Shown in pieces: positions 15,956 through 22,400 of a DNA stretch of 22,966 nt (position 1 is its first letter; every line of letters starts with the position of its first letter). The notes beneath the pieces were generated by a model. The model searched no databases, was not told where the DNA came from, and worked only from the letters and a program-made list of their open reading frames with translations. The DNA is from Acidobacteriota bacterium (GTDB lineage: Bacteria; Acidobacteriota; Vicinamibacteria; Vicinamibacterales; UBA2999): assembly GCA_947465645.1 (NCBI GenBank), contig CANIBQ010000076.1, positions 1 through 22,966 of the forward strand, in the 5' to 3' direction. A program made the position numbers and the translations under genes.

Positions 15956-18326
15956 TACGCTGGGGTGGAGACGCGGATGGCGTGCCCGTACGGGCGTCTC
16001 TGCGGATCAGCAGGGCCGCGACGACGTAGGTCGCGACGCCGGACCACCAGGCGGCCGAGATGCCGCGGCTCGAGGAGATCACCACGGCCAGCACCGCGGC
16101 GCAGATTGAGGCGGCGCCGTTGATGCCCCACAGCCAGGCCATCAGCGCGGGACGCCGCGCTTCGGCCATCTTCATCGCAATCGGAAACGCCATCCCCATG
16201 AAGAACCCGGGAGTGACGACCAGCAGCAACGCGACGGCGATGCGGATCGGCGTCGCCGCGCCATGGAAGTATGCGACGACGCTGGGCGCGATGATCCCGA
16301 TGACGAGCAGCACGCCGATCAACGAGGCGAACCGCGTCCCGATCGCGCCTTGCATCGACTCAGGCTTCAGATTCCGCGTGGAGTAGCTGCCTGCGCCGCT
16401 CGACACCAGGATCCCCGCCAGCACCACCGACAGCGAGAACGTCGGGTGCCCGAGCAGCAGCGTGAGCCGCTGCATCAGCGAGATCTCCACCAGCATGAAC
16501 GCGACGCCAATGGCGGCAAACGCCAGCGACGGCACGGCATCCTTCCGGATCGCATGCCGATCCTTGATCGCGATCGGCACGACGATGAAGGCGAGCGAGA
16601 GGAAGGTGACGAAGCGAAGTAGCCCGTTGAGGAGCGACGAGTCCATCTTGAAGAAGAACGGACGGTCATCGGTGGGCGGCGCCAGGTGCGCGCCGATGCG
16701 CTGCACGATCTCGTCGGTCTCGCCCCGGTTGGCCAGCTCGCCGAATGTCGAGTCGGGTGAGCTGGCCGGCGTCAGCGCCACCTCGAACCCCATGCGCCGG
16801 CTGACGTCTTCGATCGTCGCCACGTCGGCGTCGCTCAACGGCGACCGCCGCAGCAGCATGGTCGCGACCGAGCTGCGGCCTTCCGGGTCGATGCCGCCCG
16901 GAGGTGTCGACACCAGGATCAGGTGCTTGCGCGGGTCCTCGACGCCGACCCGGCGCAGCGCATCGGCCGCCAGCGCCGTCAGCTTGTACACCTCCACGGG
17001 ATTCTGGTGGTCGTACCACCTCGACACCGACAGCACGCCGTCGTCTGTGAGCTTGCTCCAGAACAGCTCCCAGGCGTCCGCGGTGTAGAGCGTGTTCTCG
17101 CTGAGCACGAACGCGCCCGCCGCGGTGGCCGCCCAGGTGTCGATGAGCGAGATCTGGATCAGGTCGAAGCGTGAATCCGACCGCGACAGGTAGCTGCGCG
17201 CTTCGTCGTTGACGAAGCGCACGTCAGGACGCCGGTCGAGATGTCCGGTGATGTCGCCGAACCGGCCGTTGACCGCCTCGATGATCGCCTTGTTCATCTC
17301 GACGGCCGTCACGTGCCGCTGGCCGAAGGCGATCGCCGACAGCACGTCGCGCCCTCCGCCTGCGCCGACGACGAACACGTCGCCCTTCTTCGTGAGGTAG
17401 TGGCCGATGTTGGTGACGTCGTAGCGCAGATGATCGAGCGTCGCGATCTCCCCGTCCCATGTCGTCAGGACCGTTTCGGCCGACGCGTCGATCTGCAAAT
17501 GGAGTTGCGAGAGGGCAAACGCCGGCTTGAACACCGGGCTGAGCCCCCAGCCGAAAGGACGCTCCTCGCGGGGTGGTCCGACTTCGATCCGCGAGTACGA
17601 GTTCCACCGCTCGAACAGCGGCCGCTGCAGGCGATATCCCTTGGCGCGGCGCACCTCGAGGCCTTCGGCGCTGTTGACCGTCAAGGTGTAGGTGCCGCCG
17701 AGCGCCACGAGCAACACGGCCAGCGAGGCAGCCGCGCGTCCCGGCGTCCGCGTGAGCGAGGAGCCGGCGCCAAAGAGCACGGCCCCGCAGCCGGCGGCGG
17801 CCGCCACCACCAGCACGACGGGTGGGCCGGCGAGTCTTTCAATCAGGAGGATCAGCGCGACGCAGCCGAGCGCCGCGCCCGCGAGGTCGGCCGCATACAG
17901 TTGGCTCAGTTGTCGCGGGAACTTGGTCAGCGCCAGCGAGACTGCGACGCCGCTGAAGACAAAGGGGACCGCAATGATGGCGTAGGCGGTCGAAAGGTCG
18001 GTCAGTGGCGACGAGAGGCTGGTCAGATCGACCGGCATCCCGAGATGGATCTTGACGCTCCAGACCGCCGTCACCGCGAAGAGCGCGGAGCTGATGGCCA
18101 GGGCGGCGCGCAGCCGCTCGGGCGAGAACCACCCCTGAAACAGGTAGACGATCACGGCCCCGAGCGTCATGCCGAACATGGCGATCGAGACGGCGACGAA
18201 GGCGAGGTGATACCAGAGCGTGACGCTGAAGATCCGCGTGAGCAGGATCTCGAGCATCAGGGTCGCCATCGCGACCAGAAAGAGGGCAGCATAGTCGCGG
18301 GGGCGCGCCGGTGCGGATGAGGTCAC
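15951..18326 (-). CDS. Large membrane protein with a spermidine-synthase-like domain
   Basis: A 791-residue inner-membrane protein in three parts. Residues about 12-215 hold roughly six or seven membrane helices. Residues about 240-480 form a soluble Rossmann-type methyltransferase/spermidine-synthase-like domain with VFVVGAGGGRDV (318-328), acidic VEMN (342-345) and NDEARSYLSRSDSRFDLI (373-390). Residues about 565-780 hold a second helix set. Family knowledge: spermidine synthases carry an Asp pair after this last strand; here it reads SLIDTW, so polyamine synthesis is doubtful. It may act on a membrane substrate or be a sensor. The start is GTG at 18326 with TACACT seven bases upstream. The C-terminal residues run into a repeat that supplies the stop. 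Confidence 0.83.
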   Translation of the reverse strand: MTSSAPARPRDYAALFLVAMATLMLEILLTRIFSVTLWYHLAFVAVSIAMFGMTLGAVIVYLFQGWFSPERLRAALAISSALFAVTAVWSVKIHLGMPVDLTSLSSPLTDLSTAYAIIAVPFVFSGVAVSLALTKFPRQLSQLYAADLAGAALGCVALILLIERLAGPPVVLVVAAAAGCGAVLFGAGSSLTRTPGRAAASLAVLLVALGGTYTLTVNSAEGLEVRRAKGYRLQRPLFERWNSYSRIEVGPPREERPFGWGLSPVFKPAFALSQLHLQIDASAETVLTTWDGEIATLDHLRYDVTNIGHYLTKKGDVFVVGAGGGRDVLSAIAFGQRHVTAVEMNKAIIEAVNGRFGDITGHLDRRPDVRFVNDEARSYLSRSDSRFDLIQISLIDTWAATAAGAFVLSENTLYTADAWELFWSKLTDDGVLSVSRWYDHQNPVEVYKLTALAADALRRVGVEDPRKHLILVSTPPGGIDPEGRSSVATMLLRRSPLSDADVATIEDVSRRMGFEVALTPASSPDSTFGELANRGETDEIVQRIGAHLAPPTDDRPFFFKMDSSLLNGLLRFVTFLSLAFIVVPIAIKDRHAIRKDAVPSLAFAAIGVAFMLVEISLMQRLTLLLGHPTFSLSVVLAGILVSSGAGSYSTRNLKPESMQGAIGTRFASLIGVLLVIGIIAPSVVAYFHGAATPIRIAVALLLVVTPGFFMGMAFPIAMKMAEARRPALMAWLWGINGAASICAAVLAVVISSSRGISAAWWSGVATYVVAALLIRRDARTGTPSASPPQRT

Positions 18327-18333
18327 GCGCGGT

Positions 18334-18339
18334 AGTGTA
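18334..18339 (-). promoter_or_regulatory. Candidate leaderless -10 element (TACACT)
   Basis: On the minus strand TACACT ends seven bases before the GTG at 18326. There is no Shine-Dalgarno sequence in between. GCGGAC, a weak -35 candidate, lies 16 bases further upstream (18356-18361). Confidence 0.4.
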
Positions 18340-18340
18340 C

Positions 18341-18373
18341 GCGAAGGTCCGCCGGGTCCGCTTCGCGGGACCT
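18341..18373. repeat. Nested inverted repeats in a divergent promoter region
   Basis: gcgaag (18341-18346) pairs with cttcgc (18361-18366), and aggtcc (18345-18350) pairs with ggacct (18368-18373). The alternative pairings could form competing hairpins. It may be a degraded dispersed repeat. Confidence 0.4.
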
Positions 18374-18425
18374 GGCCTACTGGAGTCGCGGGGCACGGCC
18401 AGCGGCATCAGTTGGAGCAAGCCGT

Positions 18426-18431
18426 TACAAT
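18426..18431 (+). promoter_or_regulatory. Candidate -10 element (TACAAT) upstream of the MFS gene
   Basis: TACAAT lies ten bases before the ATG of a 12-codon mini-ORF at 18442 and 45 bases before the MFS start. No good -35 is visible at 16-18 bases. Confidence 0.35.
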
Positions 18432-18441
18432 GTCCTCCGCC

Positions 18442-18480
18442 ATGAAATTTGTGCAATCTTCGCTTCCGTCCAGCCGTTGA
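18442..18480 (+). CDS. Possible 12-codon leader peptide
   Basis: ATG at 18442 opens MKFVQSSLPSSR and stops at TGA 18478-18480, which overlaps the TTG start of the MFS gene (TTGA). The MFS start itself has no Shine-Dalgarno sequence. Translation of the mini-ORF could therefore deliver ribosomes to it. It may also be chance. Confidence 0.3.
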   Translation: MKFVQSSLPSSR

Positions 18481-19721
18481 GCTCGGATCTGAACGAACGC
18501 CCGCAGCACGCGTCGCTCCTTCCCGTCTTTCTGATCGTCCTGGTGGACGTCTTTGGAATGACGCTGGTCATCCCGCTTCTGGCGATTTACGCCGAAACCT
18601 TCGGCGCGACGCCCCTCCAGGCCACGCTCCTGGTCACCGTGTTCGCCGCCTGCCAACTGGTCTCTGGACCGCTGCTCGGGCACGCCTCCGACCGCACCGG
18701 CCGGAAGCCGATGCTGCTCATCAGCCAGGTGGGGACGTGTATCGGGTTCCTGGTGCTCGCCAGCGCGACCTCGCTCTGGATGGTCTACCTCTCCCGCATC
18801 ATCGATGGGGTCACCGCCGGCAACCTGTCGCTGGCGCAGGCGTACATCGCGGACAACACGCCGCCCGAGCGCCGCGCGAAGTCGTTCGGGCTGATCGGGA
18901 TCGCGTTTGGCCTCGGCTTCTTCATCGGACCGGCGGTCACCGGTCTCCTGTCGGCGCGGTACGGCCTCAACGCGCCGATCTACCTGGCCGCGGCCATGTC
19001 GGCGTTCAGCATCCTCTGCACCGCGACGCTGCTGAAACCCGGAGGACAGCCTGTGGGGCGCGGCGAGCGAAGTGGCTGGGAGGCCTTGAGCCTCAGGACA
19101 TACGCGCAATATCTTGCGCGACCCGAGCTGCGCAGCCTGCTCCTTCAGTTTCTGTTCTTCATGCTGTCGTTCTCGGTCTTCATCTCCGGGTTCGCGCTCT
19201 TTGCCGAGCGCCGGTTTACCTACGAAGGCCGCCCCTTCGGCCCCCGCGAGATCGGTTTCATCTTCGGCTTCGTCGGCTTCCTCGGCATCATCCTGCAGGG
19301 GGGACTCATCGGCCGGCTCGTCGCGCGCTTCGGCGAGGCGAAGCTGGTCTTCGCCGGATTTGTCGCACTGGCTGTGGGCCACTTCGGCCTCGGCCTGGCC
19401 TCGTCGGTGACGATGCTGGTGGCCGTGTCGGGGATTGCCTCGTTCGGCCACGGCGTCCTGCGTCCCGCGCTGACGAGCCTGATCACGCGGCAGGCCGATC
19501 GTCACGAGCAGGGGGTCGTCCTGGGGATCAGCCAGTCGCTGACCTCGATGGCGTCGATCGTGGCACCGATCGCCGCGGGACTCTTCATCCAGTACGGCAT
19601 GCTCACGCTGTGGGCCTGGGTCGCGGCGGCCCTGGCCGTCGTTGGCGCCGTGCTGTCGTCCCGGGCGAGCAAAGCGAGTCGAGGGGCGCCGGTTCACGGT
19701 CACGCCCTGCCTGCCGATTAG
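18477..19721 (+). CDS. MFS transporter, TetA-like (DHA1) drug:proton antiporter type
   Basis: A 414-residue inner-membrane protein with 12 predicted helices. Helix 1 follows a short polar tail (LPVFLIVLVDVFGMTLVIPLLAIYAE). Motif A in loop 2-3 is GHASDRTGRKPML; the antiporter motif region in helix 5 is GFFIGPAVTGLL. A long central loop near residues 185-215 separates the two halves. These fit the 12-helix proton antiporters related to TetA, which export drugs or metabolites; the substrate cannot be told. The start is TTG at 18477 with no Shine-Dalgarno sequence. No ATG or GTG gives a better N-terminus in this frame. The carbonic anhydrase gene begins 20 bases downstream and is probably cotranscribed. 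Confidence 0.9.
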   Translation: MSSDLNERPQHASLLPVFLIVLVDVFGMTLVIPLLAIYAETFGATPLQATLLVTVFAACQLVSGPLLGHASDRTGRKPMLLISQVGTCIGFLVLASATSLWMVYLSRIIDGVTAGNLSLAQAYIADNTPPERRAKSFGLIGIAFGLGFFIGPAVTGLLSARYGLNAPIYLAAAMSAFSILCTATLLKPGGQPVGRGERSGWEALSLRTYAQYLARPELRSLLLQFLFFMLSFSVFISGFALFAERRFTYEGRPFGPREIGFIFGFVGFLGIILQGGLIGRLVARFGEAKLVFAGFVALAVGHFGLGLASSVTMLVAVSGIASFGHGVLRPALTSLITRQADRHEQGVVLGISQSLTSMASIVAPIAAGLFIQYGMLTLWAWVAAALAVVGAVLSSRASKASRGAPVHGHALPAD

Positions 19722-19741
19722 GGGGGCTGGAGGCTTTCCCC

Positions 19742-20461
19742 GTGAGCCAAAGGCGTGCGACGTGTGTGTTGACGAGTATCGCGGTGCTGCTGCTGGCGGC
19801 GCCGATGGCCTTCCTGCAGGCCGAGGGGCCTGCGCCAGCCGAGAGCCTGGGGCGCCTCAAAACAGGCAACGCGCAGTTCGTGGCCGATCCGTCCGTGGCC
19901 CTGCCCGTTGACGCGGCAAAGCGGGCCGGCCTCGCGAAGGGACAGGCGCCGTTTGCCACCGTCCTGTCGTGCGCGGACTCACGCGTGCCGCCGGAGATCA
20001 TCTTTCACGCCGGCCTCGGAGACCTCTTCGTGGTGCGCGCCGCCGGCCATGTCACCGATCGGTCGGTGCTCGCCAGCATCGAGTACGCCGCGGAGCATCT
20101 GAACGTCCCGCTGATCGTCGTCATGGGACACGAGATGTGCGGCGCCGTCAAAGCCACCCTCGACACGCCGCGCGGTCAGTCGCTCGGGCCCAACCTGGAC
20201 TATCTCCTCAAGGCGATTCGCCCAGCTGTGGCGAGAGCCGCCACGGCGCCCGAGAGTCAGAGACTGCGCGCGGCCATCATGGAGAACGTCGAGGAGACCA
20301 TCAACAGCCTGCTCGGCGACAGTGCCATCCTCAAGCACATGGCCGAAGAGAAACGCATCGGCCTGGTGGGCGGGTACTACGAGCTCGCGAGCGGCCGCGT
20401 CCATTTTTCGGCGCTGGTGGACGTGCCGGCTGCTACGTCTTCTTCGCCGGCGGGGCACTAG
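19742..20461 (+). CDS. Exported beta-class carbonic anhydrase
   Basis: A 239-residue protein that would interconvert CO2 and bicarbonate with a zinc centre. Zinc ligands of the beta class are all present: Cys77 and Asp79 in SCADSRVP, His130 and Cys133 in GHEMCGAV; Arg81 completes the Asp-Arg pair. GDLFVVRAAGH and SIEYAAEHLNVPLIVVMGH are typical. A hydrophobic N-terminal stretch (LTSIAVLLLAAPMAFLQAEG) suggests export to the periplasm, less common for this class than a cytosolic form. The GTG at 19742 has GGAGG eight bases upstream. The same reading frame is open far upstream to 18449, but that part is a shadow of the MFS gene. Both the MFS gene before it and the repeat protein after it lie on the same strand. 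Confidence 0.93.
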   Translation: MSQRRATCVLTSIAVLLLAAPMAFLQAEGPAPAESLGRLKTGNAQFVADPSVALPVDAAKRAGLAKGQAPFATVLSCADSRVPPEIIFHAGLGDLFVVRAAGHVTDRSVLASIEYAAEHLNVPLIVVMGHEMCGAVKATLDTPRGQSLGPNLDYLLKAIRPAVARAATAPESQRLRAAIMENVEETINSLLGDSAILKHMAEEKRIGLVGGYYELASGRVHFSALVDVPAATSSSPAGH

Positions 20462-20485
20462 TGGCGCGTCTCTTTCGAATTGCTA

Positions 20486-20510
20486 CCGGCCGCTCCGTTG
20501 TCGCGGCCGG
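20486..20510. terminator. Hairpin after the carbonic anhydrase gene
   Basis: Perfect 8-base arms (ccggccgc / gcggccgg) around a 9-base loop, 24 bases after the stop at 20461. There is no T-run, so if it ends transcription it is not a classical intrinsic terminator. It may be a stabilising 3' stem. Confidence 0.4.
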
Positions 20511-20571
20511 CGGATCACGCTTGGAGGCTTGTTGTGACCATTACTCCAATCAGTCCGCACGGCCCACTAGT

Positions 20572-21042
20572 ATGCGTTGCGTGATGCTGACGCTCGTCGT
20601 CGTGCTCGTGGTGGCGGTCGTCGAGGTGCAAGCCCAGGGTCACGGGGCCCCCGCGGCGAAGGCCGCGGCGCATGCTCCTGTGAAGGCCGAGGCGCATCCG
20701 CCTGCGAAGGCTGAAGCGCATCCCCCGGCGAAGGCTGGGACGCATCCGCCTGCGAAGGCTGAGGCGCATCCGCCTGCGAAGGCCGGAGCGCCAGCCGCGA
20801 CCCCGCCGGACGTCGCCACAGTGCTCCAGCGGATCAGCAAGCACGTGGCCGAAGTCACCGACATCAGCAGACCCAGGCATGGGGCCCGGCCCGCACCGGA
20901 ACCCGAGGCGAAGAAATCACCCAGGCTTCGGGCGCCAGCCCACAGCCGCGCCGCCGAGGCGCAGCCCACGGCACGCGCGCGCGTCGAACTCGACTGGCAC
21001 ACGCCATTGCTCGTCTGGCCGGAAGAGCTCCTTCGACCCTGA
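20572..21042 (+). CDS. Small exported protein with His/Pro/Lys octapeptide repeats
   Basis: A 156-residue protein that I do not recognise. It has a signal peptide (MRCVMLTLVVVLVVAVVEVQA) and then a low-complexity region of five tandem octapeptides of the form AHPPAKAE (residues 33-72), coded by 24-base DNA repeats. The rest is Pro/Ala/Arg-rich with a short possible helix (DVATVLQRISKHVAEVTD) and an acidic-aromatic end (WHTPLLVWPEELL). The spaced His residues could bind metal, but that is a guess. It starts 110 bases after the carbonic anhydrase and converges on the YeiH gene with an 8-base gap. There is no Shine-Dalgarno sequence before the ATG; ATG at 20584 is an alternative. Confidence 0.6.
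   Translation: MRCVMLTLVVVLVVAVVEVQAQGHGAPAAKAAAHAPVKAEAHPPAKAEAHPPAKAGTHPPAKAEAHPPAKAGAPAATPPDVATVLQRISKHVAEVTDISRPRHGARPAPEPEAKKSPRLRAPAHSRAAEAQPTARARVELDWHTPLLVWPEELLRP
20668..20787 (+). repeat. Five 24-bp tandem repeats in a coding sequence
   Basis: Units at 20668, 20692, 20716, 20740 and 20764 follow gcgcatccgcctgcgaaggc plus a variable last codon (gag, gaa, ggg, gag, gga). Differences are mostly third-base changes or the first codon. They code for AHPPAKA-E/G and are phased with the reading frame. Confidence 0.92.
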
Positions 21043-21050
21043 CGCGCCGA

Positions 21051-22370
21051 TCAGGCTATTGACGCGAGACCGCCGAAGAGCAGGTAGGAGACGATCAGCG
21101 TCACCACGATGTTGAACGCCTGACCGCCGAGAAATGCCAGGGCCGGCCGGCCCTCGTCGGTCGTCACGAGTCCGCCGAGCGACGTCTCGAGCCCGATGGA
21201 GATGAAGGCCAGCGCAAACCAGATCGTCCTCACGCCGTTCAGGATGCCGCGCGTGCCGGAGACAAGACCCTGGCTGAGCGCAAACGAAAACACGAACGAC
21301 ACGACCATGAACCCGATGACGAACTTCGGGAACCGCTCCCAGATCACCGACAGGCTCGCCTTGGGCTTGTCGGCCGTCTCCTTGCGCATGGCCCACCACA
21401 CCGTCAGCAGGAACGCCGCGACGCCAATCATCGCGTTCTGCGAGAGCTTCACCACCACCGCGGCGTCGCGCGCGGTGTCGCTCACCATCTCGCCGGCGGC
21501 GACGACGGCCGCGCTGGTGTCGAGCGTGCCGCCAAGCCAGGCGCCGGCGACGGCGTCGGGCAGCCCCATCGCCTGTGAGACCCACGGCATGATCACCATC
21601 ATCGGCATGGCCACGATCAGCACGAGCGACGTCACGTAGGACAGCTTCTTCCGGTCGCCCTGGATGGCGCCGCACGTCGCGATTGCGGCCGAGACGCCGC
21701 AAATCGACACGGCCGACGACAGCATCGTCGCCAGCTCGTCGTCGACCCCGAGCTTCTTGCACAGCCAGAAGCAGAAGAACCAGACGCTGAGGACGACGAT
21801 GAGGGCCTGGACGACGCCGAGCAGGCCGGCATTCACCATCTCGTTGAAGAGGATGCTGGTGCCGAGCACGACGAGGCCGGTCTTGATGTAGTACTCGGTG
21901 CGCGCGGCGGCAAGAAGCCAGGCGGGCACCGTCATCACCTGCCGGAGAATCAGTCCGACGATGAGCGCCGTGAGCACGTACTCGAGCCCCCACCTGGAGG
22001 CAAAGGCGCTCCCGGCGGCGGCCTGCGCGATGAAGGCCAGCGCGTAGAGCAGCACGAAACCGGCGACGAAGCTCGCCGGCCGGATGCCGAGGAGGATGGC
22101 ACCAGCGGTGGCCGGCACCAGGACCAGGATGCCCATCTGCAGGGCGGAGACAAGGTTGCCGGCGGAGAAGACGGTGCCGAGGAGTTCCTGCGGCGTAGAC
22201 CAGGCGAAGCGGGGCAGCGTGGGGTGAACCCCGGCGAGCACGAGCGCGATGACGAAGACCGCGAGGGCGACGGCTATCCAGTCTTCGCTGAACGTTCGTG
22301 GGCCGGTGGAAGCGGCCACCGTGGCGGCGTCGCTGGTGGACCGGGGAAGCGTCTCAGTTGCCTGCTCCAT
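21051..22370 (-). CDS. YeiH-family transporter (putative sulfate exporter family)
   Basis: A 439-residue inner-membrane protein with about ten or eleven helices after a polar 30-residue N-terminal tail. Family marks: YYIKTGLVVLGTSILFNEM, SSAVSICGVSAAIATCGAI, GAWLGGTLDTSAAVVAAGEM, FPKFVIGFMV and the late ISIGLETSLGGL. Family knowledge: YeiH-like proteins are called putative sulfate exporters, but the substrate of most is unproven. It is somewhat longer than Escherichia coli YeiH (about 350 residues), with extra helices near residues 55-110. The ATG at 22370 has TATGAT eight bases upstream and no Shine-Dalgarno sequence. It converges with the octapeptide-repeat gene and diverges from the TMTC-like gene. 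Confidence 0.88.
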   Translation of the reverse strand: MEQATETLPRSTSDAATVAASTGPRTFSEDWIAVALAVFVIALVLAGVHPTLPRFAWSTPQELLGTVFSAGNLVSALQMGILVLVPATAGAILLGIRPASFVAGFVLLYALAFIAQAAAGSAFASRWGLEYVLTALIVGLILRQVMTVPAWLLAAARTEYYIKTGLVVLGTSILFNEMVNAGLLGVVQALIVVLSVWFFCFWLCKKLGVDDELATMLSSAVSICGVSAAIATCGAIQGDRKKLSYVTSLVLIVAMPMMVIMPWVSQAMGLPDAVAGAWLGGTLDTSAAVVAAGEMVSDTARDAAVVVKLSQNAMIGVAAFLLTVWWAMRKETADKPKASLSVIWERFPKFVIGFMVVSFVFSFALSQGLVSGTRGILNGVRTIWFALAFISIGLETSLGGLVTTDEGRPALAFLGGQAFNIVVTLIVSYLLFGGLASIA

Positions 22371-22378
22371 GAGAGCAA

Positions 22379-22384
22379 ATCATA
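22379..22384 (-). promoter_or_regulatory. Candidate leaderless -10 element (TATGAT)
   Basis: On the minus strand TATGAT ends eight bases before the ATG at 22370. It overlaps by two bases a TACAGT hexamer on the plus strand (22383-22388) that could serve the divergent gene. Confidence 0.4.
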
Positions 22385-22400
22385 CAGTAGCATCCTCGCG

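Noticed and set aside
17241..18320. A 359-codon plus-strand frame
   Set aside because: It is opposite the membrane protein with the spermidine-synthase-like domain; its product is low-complexity Arg/Glu/His without motifs.
18408..19703. A 431-codon minus-strand frame
   Set aside because: It is antisense to the MFS gene; the highly charged product lacks any domain.
18449..20461. A 670-codon plus-strand frame suggesting an MFS-carbonic anhydrase fusion
   Set aside because: Only the part from 19742 codes for protein (carbonic anhydrase with its own Shine-Dalgarno sequence). The earlier part is a different frame of the MFS gene and is rich in Arg, Pro and His with no helices.
20668..20787. CRISPR-like array
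   Set aside because: Units are directly adjacent without spacers, are phased to codons and lie inside a signal-peptide protein gene.
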